This document shows positions 10,551-20,647 of a stretch of 64,000 bases of DNA, piece by piece. The stretch is from Adiantum capillus-veneris (lineage: Eukaryota; Streptophyta; Polypodiopsida; Polypodiales; Pteridaceae): positions 63,476,870 to 63,540,869 of the forward strand of contig CM043952.1 of the NCBI GenBank assembly GCA_014529385.2, written 5' to 3'. Below the pieces are notes generated by a model. It searched no databases and had not been told where the DNA came from. It saw only the letters and a list, made by a program, of their open reading frames with translations. Numbering within the stretch: position 1 is the stretch's first letter; each line of letters starts with the position of its first letter. The translations under genes and the position numbers were made by a program.

Positions 10551-11651
10551 TCTTGAATCTCAACCGGAGGAGGTGGTTGTAGGGCTCCTCCTGGGATCTT
10601 AGATGTGTGACAAGGTTCTAGGACTGAGAGATAAAAGACCGGATGGATTTTCATGGATAAGGGCAAGTGGAGTCGATGGGTAACTGGATTGACTTGACGG
10701 ATAATTTTAAATGGGCCAAGCCTTCGATAATCAAGATTTTGACAGGGACGAGATGAACGCAAATCATGCCGGAGGAGCCACACTTTATCCCCTTCTTTGT
10801 ATTTTGGATGCTGCATGCGATGTAGATGTGCACTTTCCTTATACTTGGATTGAGCTTCTTTGATATGAATTGTAAGGTCTTTGTGAATATTAGATAACTG
10901 TTGTGTAAGATGAATAGCAACTGGATTCTTGACTTGATGGTGCTTGCAGATATCCTGTTTGGGATGTTGACCATAATTAGCAAAGAATGGAGTGTTACGG
11001 GTGGAGGCAGGAAACTGTTATTATAGGAGAATTCTGCTAGCGATAGGAGCTCGACCAAATTATCCTGGTGATAATTGATAGTTACAACAGAGATACTGTT
11101 CCAAAACTTAATTTACTCGATCTCTCGATTTGTCCATCACTTTGTGGGTGATTGGCTGAGGAGAGGTTTATTTATACTCCGAGTAGCTTGAATAAGCTTT
11201 TCCAAAAGCTAGAGAGGAATTGTGGGCCTCGATCAGAAACTATGTCATCCGGTAATCCGTGATAACGATAGTTATGCTGTAGAAAGAGTTTGGTTGTACC
11301 TTCGCCCGGTGATGGTTTTAGTGGTTGGAATGAAGTGTGCCATTTTGTAAACCGATCCACGACTACTAAAATGGAGTCAAATCCTTGCGAGTCGCCAAAG
11401 GGTAGCTCTACAATGAAATTTATGGAGATGGATGACCATGGTTTGCTTGGAATGGACAAGAAATGGAGTAACCCATGAGGATGATGACGAGGGGCCTTTG
11501 ATCTATTGCAAGTGTCACAAGTGCCTACATACTCCTTGACAAGCTTCCACATTTGAGGCCACCAAAAGTCATGGGAGAGAAGCTCGATTGTCTTATCAAC
11601 CCCAAAATGCCCTATTGATGGAAGATCATGCCGTTGTTGAAGTACCTTCAA
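10511..11651 (-). pseudogene. Chromovirus integrase remnant
   Basis: 11172-11651 holds the zinc-binding module (GHFGVDKT, then CDTCNRSK) and the start of the catalytic core (WSSISINFIVELP, DIVSDRGPQF). The first catalytic Asp of the usual MDFI.DLP motif reads Asn here. 10651-11058 continues in another frame. 10511-10816 carries the C-terminal GDKVWLLRHDL and LGPFKIIRQV. The enzyme would insert cDNA into chromatin, but this copy has lost a catalytic residue and its frame. Confidence 0.75.
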
Positions 11652-11759
11652 GCGTGTTGGTCCTTGCGGAATATAGAGAAGACCATTATAGTTAATTAGT
11701 CCATCAATTTCTTGAAAGTCCTCATTAACCCCTTGTCCTTGTAGTTGTTGTCTAATATT

Positions 11760-13349
11760 CTAAGCAAGTGGGTCTTTGGCAATTTGCGTCTTCACCTTAG
11801 AAAGAAAAGTAGAATCTTCAAGAGCTTGGCTCATGGTGGTGTTTAGCTTAAGCTGCTCAAGTTTCAAAATCACTGACTCTTGTTGATCAAATGCTGCGTT
11901 GCCTTCTCTAGGTGCAAGGTAGGATCTTCTTGATAAGGCATCTGGCTTACGTTGTTGACGGCCAGGCCTATAAGAGATAAGAAAATCAAATCTTGATAGG
12001 ATACCACTCCACCTGGCTCGGCGATGATTCAAGACGCTGGATGTCATGAAGTATTCCAAATTCTTGTGATCTGTATAGATTGTGATCTTATGAGAAGCTC
12101 TTTGTCATGGATTTCATAATTGCTAAGAGCTATTTGTCATGGGTTTCATAATTGATTTCTGTAGCTGAGAACTTGCGGGAATGAAAAGCCGCTGGATGTA
12201 CTCGACCATCCTCTCCTACTTGGGATAGAATAGTGCCAAGGACAAAATCTGAAGCATCTATTTCTGGGATGAAAGGCTTTGTAGGATCTGCATGAATTAG
12301 AATGGGTGCGGTCATGAAAGCTTGCTTGAGAGTCTAAAAAGCTTTCGCAGCCTCTGAGTCCCAAAAAAACTTATTATGGCCTGTCAACCTTGTGAATGTT
12401 GTAACCACCTTGGAGTATCCCTGTATAAAGATACAATAGAAATTTGCAAATCCGAGGAAACATTGAACATCTCTTACCAAGGTGGGTGTCTCCCAATCAA
12501 GGATGGTTTGAACCTTCTTTGGATCCGTGGAGATTCCCTTTTCAAAGATAATATAACCAAGAAATTCCACCTTAGATTGATGAAAAGAGCACTTCTCCAA
12601 CTTTGCATATAACCCTGATGCACGAAGCTTTTCAAGCACTAATCGTACATGGTGCTCATGCTCTTCATGATCCTTGGAAAATATCAAGATATCATCCAAG
12701 TATATTACCACAAAATAATCCAAATACTCTCGAAAGATGTCGTTCATTAAATGTTGAAAAATTGCTGGGGCATTTGTGAGACCAAATGGCATGACGATAT
12801 ATTCAAAGTGGCCATACCTTGTGCGAAAGGATGTCTTCCATTCATCACCTTCTTTGATTTTCACTAGGTTGTAAGCACCACGAAGGTCTATTTTTGTAAA
12901 TATTCTTGCCTTGCCAAGGCGCTCAAGAAGCTCTGGGATCAAGGGAAGGGGATAGCGATTCTTGAGAGTGATCTTGTTCAAGCCCCTATAATCCACGCAC
13001 ATCCGGAGAGTTCCGTCCTTCTTTTTTACAAAGAGTATTAGAGCTCTTGCTGGGGACTTTGAATGCCGTATGGACCCCTTAGCAAGATTCTCATCAATAT
13101 TTTCTCGTAGTTCTACCAATTCATCTTGAAATAGCTTGTATATTGGGCCAAAAGGGGGTTGGGTTCCTCCTGAAGCTCTATAGCACAATCATAGTGTTGA
13201 TGCTCCGGTAAGAGGTCTGCATTCTTCTTCTCAAAAACATCATTGTAATCTTGATATTGACGTGGCAATGCCTCCATGATTTTTTTTGTTGACGTGTCGG
13301 TTGGTGTTGCAAATATCAAGAAAGTTGGATACCTTTTGGCTGCACGCAT
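11760..13349 (-). pseudogene. Chromovirus reverse transcriptase and RNase H
   Basis: 12334-13188 has the RT core: [42 protein letters not shown] and [11 protein letters not shown] with the catalytic YxDD box intact. 13113-13349 holds the upstream linker in another frame. 12130-12315 starts the Ty3 RNase H with IDASDFVLGTILSQ (first catalytic Asp present). 11760-12059 has the RNase H end ([24 protein letters not shown]). At least three frame breaks. Motif spacing is normal for Ty3 pol. Confidence 0.85.
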
Positions 13350-13601
13350 GAAGAGTGTGGCTCCAAGATATATAGGCCTATTATGCCTTCCCTTCTTCTT
13401 TTTTGGACTTTTCGTGGTTCAATTCTCCGAGCCCTCCAATCGATGTTAGGATTATGTAATTCAAGCCATGGTAGCCCAATAACAATTGAATTTCTTGGGC
13501 TTTGTATAATATTGAATGCTATTCTTGAACCATGCTCCTTTAATGTTACTTCTATGGGGCGAGTTTCATATCTGACATCCCCTAAAGCAAGGGGATGACC
13601 A

Positions 13602-14009
13602 TCAATGACCAGTTACTGGATTAGACTTCTTCACAAGTGGTATGCCTTGTTCTGTTGCAAATTCTTTGTCCATGAAGCACGCCGCTGCGCCTGAATCTAG
13701 TAATGCTTCAGAATCCATGTGCCTACCCGGCATATGGATCTTGATTGGTAGCATAAAACTTGACGTGGATTCAACAGGAAGAAAGAGACCTTCTTTTGCT
13801 TGTCTTTTGTCCAATCGGTCGGTCTCTATTGAGGTTGGACGTCCATGTTTTCCAAACACATTGAGGCCATTGCACCATGAACCTTCATCCTTCTCTTCCT
13901 TGGACAATGTTGAACAATGTGCCCCTGCTCTCCCAATACATACATAAGCCATTAATGCGTCGCCTTTGCTTCTCCAGGGCTGAGAGAGGTTGAAACCGTG
14001 CTGAATCAA
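13602..14009 (-). pseudogene. Chromovirus protease region
   Basis: ALLDSGAAACFMDKEFA gives the retropepsin active-site DSGA, followed by an ATEQGIPL loop. The enzyme would process the gag-pol polyprotein. The zinc knuckle expected just upstream is not visible in intact form: GKQ/CxxC spacing is lost around 13900-13960, where only CIGRAGAHCS can be read. The next frame (13383-13600) continues the protease domain only in pieces. Confidence 0.65.
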
Positions 14010-14049
14010 TTTTCATGGGCTCAATGCTTGATTCATGGCCCTATGATTC

Positions 14050-14814
14050 ATGGCCCTGTTGAGGTGTGTAGCCATTATGTGTCACTTGTGTTTGGGATCA
14101 CAATGGTGCCACAAGACGTCTCTCAAATAGTCGATTATCACATTCTATTGCTTGCGAGATGAACTCGCTTAGTGTGTGAACCTTTGTCATAGTCAATAAA
14201 AGATCTTTTACATCATCCTTTAATCCCCAACGAAATTGGCTAATGAAATATTCCTCATGCCAAGTTAAATCACAAGTGAGCTATTGAAATTCGGATGCAG
14301 GTCTTGATTCTTGGCGGAGATTTTTAAGTTTGGTTTCAGCAACCCTTGCTCTATCAGTATCCCCAAAGGTTGCAGAGAAGTCCCGCAAAAAAGCTTCAAA
14401 GTCATGAAGGAGAGGAGATTCTTTTTCAAGTAAGGCAGCAAACCAAGAGAGAGCCGTACACGAGAGGGGGGTCCCAATAAGGCCTACTTGAGAGGCATCA
14501 TCTGGGTAACGCTCTCATTGCATTCGAATGAAGAGACGCACTTGTTGGAGAAAACCTCCAAACTTTGATCTAGTCCCATCAAATTTTTCAGGGATGTTGA
14601 CCTTCGGCTCCTTTTTATGTTGTGGAGAATAGCTGGATCTTGCAGCTTATGCTTAATGTGTCCTTGTCTCTTGAATCTCTTGAATTTCACGTTGAAGATC
14701 TTGCAATGTCACTCCCAAGATTATGGGTTGCCCTGCTTGAAGTTGAGCGTTACTCTCGCGAAGTTCTTGTAACTGACGTTGGATGCTTTGCAATGCGTTG
14801 ATGACACCTTCCAT
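14050..14814 (-). pseudogene. Chromovirus gag remnant
   Basis: Starts at ATG 14814 (MEGVINALQSIQ), 43 nt inside the 5' LTR end. A coiled-coil-like Gln/Glu stretch follows. Pieces in several frames read KEPKVNIPEKFDGTRSKF, FLQQVRLF, LLHDFEAFLRDF and ISQFRWGLK, the usual retrotransposon gag (capsid) path. Numerous stops (for example at about 14653) make it non-coding. Confidence 0.7.
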
Positions 14815-14856
14815 CGTATGGCTTGAGAAGATTAAGAGATGGCAGTCTTGCCAAAC

Positions 14857-15501
14857 TGTTATGAGCGCGTATAGAGCTAGAAGAGGGCAAGAGGAGGCGC
14901 TCACAATGTACAAGAACTTGAACTTAATGATAAGCTTGATATTGATTACAAGACTTGATACTTTATTAAGAGAGCTAGGAACAAGACTTGGATTACATGA
15001 CTTGAGTACAAAACAAGGCTTGATTGCAAGGACAAGACTTGAACATAAGAACTAGAAGAGGGATTTCCTCATAGGAGCCTCACAACTGGTGTTGGCTGGA
15101 CTGAGGGGCTTGAGGAGGTTAGAACTCTCTAGGTTCTAGAGGAGGTTAGAATCTTCTAGAACCTTCTTGATCCTTCTAGTTCTTCTAGAACCTTCTAGAT
15201 CCTTCTTCAACTTTCTAGAGCTTTTCAGAAACTTCTAGGTTCTTTCGAAATCTCTCCAAGCTTCTAGAAATTTCTTGATCCTTCTAGTTCTTCTAGAACC
15301 TTCTATATCCTTCTTCCACTTTCTAGAGCTTTCCAAAAACTTCTCCAAGCTTCTAGAAACTTCTAGAATCTCCTTGATATTTTTAGAACGTTCTAGAATC
15401 TTCTAGATCCTTCTAGATTCTTCTAGAGTCTTCTAGTGATGATGTAGGCGATGACACAAGCGATGATGCAGGCAGTGATTGACTCTCAAGCATCCATGAT
15501 A
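14857..15501 (-). repeat. Chromovirus 5' LTR (645 bp, TATA deleted)
   Basis: Same ends as the 3' LTR except that the terminal ca on the plus strand reads ta. It carries the second HSE-like array but lacks the segment corresponding to 9879-9911, which contains TATAAATA. The loss lies between two cttg direct repeats, so slippage is likely. Confidence 0.85.
15118..15436. promoter_or_regulatory. HSE-like TTCTAGAA array in the 5' LTR
   Basis: Seven exact TTCTAGAA palindromes start at 15154, 15183, 15262, 15291, 15351, 15361 and 15391, with interspersed variants. Organisation matches the 3' LTR array, so the array was part of the element when it inserted. Confidence 0.6.
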
Positions 15502-15506
15502 GAGAA
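15502..15506. repeat. Chromovirus TSD, right (GAGAA)
   Basis: Matches 9615-9619. Confidence 0.8.
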
Positions 15507-16649
15507 GATATCAAGCTTAAGCATTGAAGCATGGCTCTTGGTTGGATTTGCATTCTATAGCCAAGAGTGTTTGTGTAGACTCTCAACTTCTCTACCAGCT
15601 TAGAGAAGGAGATGGAGCTCTTGCACTTTGCACTTCACACAATGAAAGTGTGTGTGGGAGAGTATACCCCCCAAGAAACCCCCCTTCTTGCTCTAAGAAG
15701 CCCCCCTTCTTTCTTTGGTCGAACCCCCCTTGTAGCTCATGCTTGAAGCTCATTGGACCCTTCCAGGCCTAGCCAATCACATGCAAGAGGTTTGTCAAGC
15801 AAGAAGGGTAGCCTTGGGACAAGTGTCCCCCTTTTCCCTTTGAGAGAGAGGACTTGATAAATGCAAAAACAAATAATTAAATTAACTAATTTATCATTGG
15901 ACCCCTTGGGAGGCCAACCCGGCAATAGGCTTTAGGCACACCATGAGGGCAACATAGGTAGGGGCTTGACATGCACCCTTGCTGCCTCTTCAGGCTTGGG
16001 ATTTCCTTGTGTGTGTGTGTGTGTTCTCTCCCATCACCCTAGTTTTAGGGCTTGACACCTCTTGAGTAGGGATTGGATTTGACTTTTTGAACACGTTACC
16101 CTCAAGCACCTTAGTCAGCAAGCATGACAAAGCACCTCACTCTTGAGTAGGGATTGGATTTGACTTTTTGAACACCTTATCTTCAAGCACCTTAGTCAGC
16201 AAGCATGACAAAGCACCTCAAGCTTGGGTAGTGTTCCCACAAGCACCTCAAGCTCCCTAGTCGGCAAGCACAACAAGCACCTCAAGCATCTTACTCAGCA
16301 AGCACCTTAGTCAGCAAGCACGACAAGCACCTCAAGCTTGGGTTGGGTTCCCACCTCAAGCTCATCCCTAGCTTACCTAAGGTCAAAGGAATTTTAACAC
16401 TAACCTTTGGAGGTATTTAATGAAGCTAACCCTAAGGTCTTTTAAGCTCCATTGGCTAGTCTACTCTTTGACAAACCATCTCTCATTTGGACCCCTTTAC
16501 CATTGGCCCCGTGTTGAGATAGATCTGTAAGCATATGTCTATATTCTAACCCTTGTTCCCGTTTACTCTCCCACATTAAATGGTCAATTTAATATGAGAA
16601 AATCATTTGGGTTGGTTAGATATTAGATTTTATGACAATTGTTTTCTTT

Positions 16650-16952
16650 GTATCTCCTGAACAATGGTTGATGACTGGACATGACCCCACATCGTACGAA
16701 TGCAAGTTTGCTGGGCAGAAAGGGCTTAACATCCTTATGGACATTGTGAGTGCTTGACCTAGCTTGGTAAGTACTTTATTTTAAGCACTAAAATTTATTT
16801 ATTATAATAATAATATTTTAGATTGTTTTATGTTTGTATGTTTAAACTTACAAAAAAATTTATTGTTTTTTTGCAAAATCCGACAGATTCGCCGTTGGGT
16901 CGCGATGAGACGTCAAATTAACCGACGTCAGACTAGCCCTAGCTATGACTAG
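16650..16952 (+). pseudogene. Possible 3' exons of the CACTA-like gene
   Basis: Just right of the family F LTR an open frame reads SPEQWLMTGHDP and GQKGLNILMDI, then meets GTGAGT at 16746. An intron to ccgacag at 16880-16886 would join it in frame to IRRWVAMRRQINRRQ and a stop at about 16950. I recognise no family. Location suggests it is the other half of the relic that ends at 9060, but that is inference. Confidence 0.25.
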
Positions 16953-16959
16953 CTAGTCT

Positions 16960-17763
16960 TACATCTATACAGCATGTATACTAGGAGATTGCGTATATAT
17001 GCCAATTTTGTAGATTGTGAACAATGTAAATTGGTTCTACAGTTTTTCATAATGGCTTTTGGACCTACAGTTTTTGGAGATTAAGAACAACATTGTAATT
17101 TGGTTCGACAATATTTTTTGTAAATTGTGAACAACAATGTAATGATATTTGGTGCCACAGTGGTGTTGTCAATTCACTATGCTTTTGTCAATTCTACGTT
17201 CCGATTTTGGTAAAGTGGATTTTTCTTTCCGGCTTTGTATTTTTAGCTCTTTGGGGTATTAGATTTCCCAAAATTCATGAAAGAAGCCTTACATAGTTAT
17301 GAGACTATATGCACTACCTTTGTATGACATAAACACATCCAAAAAAATCATGAAAGTGTAAAATTTCTCCCTAAATCTGCATGGCAATTTTTTTATAATT
17401 AGGTAATAACTTTGAATATATACGTTTGTCATGCTTTAGAAGCATTAGAAAACCTTTAGAATGGCAAAGACTAATTATGCAGCACCCTAGAAGCCACTTA
17501 GAGGCGTTCTAAGGAAAATGGTAGAAAACGGCACACGTTTTTTTGGGACTGTTCAGGTTGGAAAATCTTTGTCAAACACAATGTTAGAGCCAAAATCAAA
17601 AGCCCAAAAAAATTCTCAGCTCATAAGCTATCTTCATGAATATCAAACATTCAAAAATAAAATTAGCATCTCCTACAATGATTCTAGGAAATTGTTTGGT
17701 TAACAAGACATAAAAGTGTCTTGTTTCTCTCTCTCTCTCTCCCCCGCCGCCGCCCCCCCCCCC

Positions 17764-17794
<31 letters not shown>

Positions 17795-18264
17795 ACACAC
17801 ACACACAACAAAAGAAGGCTTTGATGCCTATTTGATAAACCAAGATAGAACTAAGGGAGCTTTCCTACTCTCCTCTAGTCCATGTTGTCGAGCTCAAAGT
17901 TTATAATCGGGGCAGATCTGACATCAAATGCAATTGCGCCTCGTGGATGGACTTGTTGGGTGGGATAGAATGTTCAAGTCCTCAGTGTCGGCGGGTATGG
18001 TCACTGGTGCTGCCCGTCTTGTGACGGGTACGAAAACTGACCTCTCTTGTTTTGTCCAACCACTCTTTGCGATGGCGGCCGTGCCCCGGAGTCTTCATTT
18101 GCAACCACGTGGCCCCGAAATCCCTCTTTCCTTAATAGAATGAAGTGAAATTGAAATTGAAATGTCACCGGAAAAGAATTAAATATTGTGAGAGTTGTAT
18201 TTAACATCAACAAACTAGGGTTTGTATTAGCCAAAGTTTCTAGAGTTTACTAAGGATGGTTTCT
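16960..18264. other. Unassigned AT-rich DNA
   Basis: Nothing recognised except the compound poly-C/(AC)n tract at 17753-17807. Confidence 0.5.
17753..17807. repeat. Poly-C followed by (AC)n
   Basis: About 28 C, then about 14 AC repeats, preceded by a short CT run (17726-17741). Confidence 0.9.
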
Positions 18265-18460
18265 TGGTCACACAGCATTAAATGAATAACTATGCCCACT
18301 CAACTATGCCAATTTAGGCTTAGTCAATTTAGGCTTAGTTGTAACGTTCAAGGCTTAGTTGGGAGGATGAATGAATAACTAAGCCTCGCGTGGGCTTACT
18401 TTCTCATTTAATGCTTTGCCTTGGCATAGTTGGCTTAGTTAACTAAGCCTCGTGTGACCA
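18265..18460. mobile_element. MITE-like element
   Basis: Terminal inverted repeats tggtcacac (18265-18273) and gtgtgacca (18452-18460) enclose 178 bp with repeated taggcttagt units. Subterminal blocks around aactatgcc/ggcatagtt are also inverted. The interior has an 18-bp perfect palindrome centred at about 18440 (ggcttagtt/aactaagcc). No coding capacity. No clear target duplication was found, so the superfamily is open. Confidence 0.45.
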
Positions 18461-19402
18461 TGCTCTAATATATGTAGATGCCTGCACACAAACATATATG
18501 TATGAGTATCTACAGTATATTTGTGTACATGCATGCATATTTGTTTCTCTTGATACATCCACCGAAAGTTAATTGCTAATCCATGAATGTTCATTCTATA
18601 ACACACCTTTTACTTTGCTCTCAACTATTTACCAATTATGTTTCAGTTAGTGGTAACCAAGTGCTGATCGATATTTCCCAGTGTATACTCCAAAGCACTA
18701 ATGGACTCACAGTTTCACTGTGCTCTTTTGTTAGACTGACACGCTTCAAAGGTGAAACGTTTCGCGGTGACCCTGCCTTGAAAACCAAAAGTTTTTAAGG
18801 TAAAAGCTGAACAGGCCAATTACATTGCAGCTGCCTGAATTTATCTAGTGAAGAATGATACAACAATTATGACGCAATTCAATCAATTTTGATGATTAGA
18901 AGCTGGTTTGTGTCTTTAAATGTGATCATTAGAGGAGCTCGTTCCATGCTATTAAAAAAAAACAAAAAATCCAAATCAAGAAGCACAATCTTATGTTTGT
19001 TACTGTCCTTACATGTCATAAGATGCGTAGCACCTTAGTAAACATGGAGCAGAAACAAGATTGCCATGGAAGAATCAGCCATGTATTGGGATACCCAACT
19101 CAGACCATGGCATTTTACGAGGCTGGAGTCCATCTTGTTTTCCTGTCCATGCTTTGCAGCAAGTCCAGACATCCAACTTAGTACTGATTGAGACACTCTC
19201 ATGGCTTAATGCCTTTAGCACATTGGACGCTTTGCTGCTACAGTCTCATGGCTTCAATGCCTTTGCCACACAAATTTAATATTATAACATAAGCTGCAAA
19301 TTCACATTAATCTAGCTATACTGGCTATTCAAACGATCAGATCCTCACAATGGCGTATGTCCATATTTGGCAAGTATCTCAGGACGATGCAAGACAGCAG
19401 AG
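18461..19402. other. Unassigned DNA, 3' side of the PPR gene
   Basis: No gene recognised. The part next to 19402 is presumably the 3' untranslated region of the minus-strand PPR gene. Confidence 0.4.
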
Positions 19403-20647
19403 TTAGCAGAATAGGGGATCCTTTGGATGATTCCGACTGTATTTATTACACATGTTCAGCAGGTAGAAGAATGTTACACCATTCGGAAGGATGCCCTCGA
19501 GCTGCATTTTTTGAAAACACTCTAGAGCCTTCTGGCCCTGCCCATTTTTAGCATATCCTGCAATCAAAGCACTCCAGGAGATAACGTCACGCGATGGAAG
19601 CTTCTCTAGGACACTGTGTGCCTGAGGAAGAGCACCGCACTTGGCATACATGTCCATAAGAGCATTACCCAATAAAAGGTCACGCTCCAGTAATCCCTGC
19701 ATCAAAATTTCATCATGAATCTGTTTTCCCTTGTCAATGGCTTTGATCATGGCACATGCTTTGAGGATGCACACGTAGGTCACTGCATTCGGAGAAATTC
19801 CCTCTTGCTGCATTTGCTCAGAACATTCTAGAGCTTGTTGTCCTTGCCCATTTTGAGCATATCCTGCAATCAGCGCACTCCATGCGACAATATTGCGAGA
19901 AGGAAGTTTTTCTAGGACACTTTGCGCCTGAGGAAGCGCACCGCACTTGGCATACATGTCCACAAGTACATTACCAAGAACGATGTCATGCTCCAACAAC
20001 CCTTGCCGCAAAATCTCATCATGGATTTGCTTTCCCTTGTCAACAGCCCCGGCCAGAGCACATGCTTTTAAGGTGCATGCAAAGGTCACTGCATTAGGAG
20101 GAATACCCGCACGCTGCATCTGTTCAAAACTGTTCAAAGCATCCTGGCCCTTCCCTTGTCGAGCATAGCCTGCGATAAGTGCAGTCCATGGTATGATACT
20201 GCTACTGTGATGCAGATCAAGTAATGCCTGAGCTTTCTGAAGCTCGCCACACTTTGCATACATAGTGACTAAAGCGTCAGAGTATTTCTTCTCAGAAAGG
20301 CCCCTTTTCTGGAGCTTATGGTGTATGTGGGTGCCTAGGGACAGGTCTTTGGTCTTACAGCATGCCCAAATGGAGGATCCAGGGACCAGATTTTGCTTCT
20401 TCTCTTTGCAGATTCGGTGCCGGATGAGCTCATTGGCGACCCAAGGCGGAGTATCGGGGCTATGCATCCATAGAGGCTCTTGGGTGAGCTCGTGGTAGAA
20501 GTCGGGGTCCGTTGGGCTTGACTTGCTGCTGCGATTGTCGCACCACTTGGAGGGATCCCTGAAGAACTCTCTCCAAGTCCTTCCCACGTTCCTTTGAGGC
20601 TGACACATAGCACAGCATAGAGTCCTCTCGAAAGCTTTGGAACACAC
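19403..20647 (-). CDS. PLS-type PPR protein with N-terminal PDF (OSB-like) motif
   Basis: A 414-residue open frame from ATG 20647. Residues 25-70 (WREFF, WCDNRSSK, PDFYHELT, PLWM, PPWV) match the plant PDF motif of organellar single-stranded-DNA-binding OSB proteins. From about residue 140 come PPR repeats in P-L-S order: two near-identical ~100-residue triplets plus partial ones, with SALIAGYAQNGQGQ, PNAVTYVCILKACA and MYAKCGALPQAQ. Such proteins normally bind organelle RNA, often to guide C-to-U editing. No E, E+ or DYW domain follows: the protein ends soon after a final S/P start (FFYLLNMC), so it is short and may be truncated. No clear transit peptide or TATA box was seen. Confidence 0.75.
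   Translation of the reverse strand: MCSKAFERTLCCAMCQPQRNVGRTWREFFRDPSKWCDNRSSKSSPTDPDFYHELTQEPLWMHSPDTPPWVANELIRHRICKEKKQNLVPGSSIWACCKTKDLSLGTHIHHKLQKRGLSEKKYSDALVTMYAKCGELQKAQALLDLHHSSSIIPWTALIAGYARQGKGQDALNSFEQMQRAGIPPNAVTFACTLKACALAGAVDKGKQIHDEILRQGLLEHDIVLGNVLVDMYAKCGALPQAQSVLEKLPSRNIVAWSALIAGYAQNGQGQQALECSEQMQQEGISPNAVTYVCILKACAMIKAIDKGKQIHDEILMQGLLERDLLLGNALMDMYAKCGALPQAHSVLEKLPSRDVISWSALIAGYAKNGQGQKALECFQKMQLEGILPNGVTFFYLLNMCNKYSRNHPKDPLFC

Larger units (their letters stand above)
9620..15501 (-). mobile_element. Ty3 chromovirus, complete but degenerate (5.9 kb)
   Basis: LTRs are at 9620-10316 (3') and 14857-15501 (5'), with TSD GAGAA on both sides. Primer site tggcaagactgcc at 14841-14853 (complement on plus) lies 3 nt from the 5' LTR. 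A polypurine tract (ccccctcccctc on plus) is at 10320-10331. Sense order is gag, protease, RT, RNase H, integrase, chromodomain, the arrangement that defines chromoviruses. Each LTR carries an array of HSE-like modules. The coding region has many stops and the 5' LTR has lost its TATA box, so this copy should not be autonomous. Confidence 0.88.
9119..16637 (-). mobile_element. Family F LTR, copy 2, split by a chromovirus
   Basis: LTR-like sequence 9119-9619 plus 15507-16637 (about 1.63 kb without the insert). It is homologous to 39066-39913 plus 56168-56916. Shared landmarks: TGTAGTTATTG/TGTAGCATTTAATGG at the left end, the ttgaggaccggattta block (about 9270 and 39257), ggctcttggttggatttgca (15534 and 39629), and ttatgaca at the right end. 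No primer site adjoins the left end and no target duplication was found. It is therefore a solo or fragmentary LTR. In minus orientation it begins TGTCATAA. Confidence 0.65.

Noticed and set aside
17518..17906. Open frames over poly-C/(AC)n
   Set aside because: Pro/Thr-His or Gly-Val-Cys runs come from simple repeats.
18432..18449. 18-bp palindrome as a replication origin or operator
   Set aside because: It sits inside a MITE-like repeat and has no supporting context.
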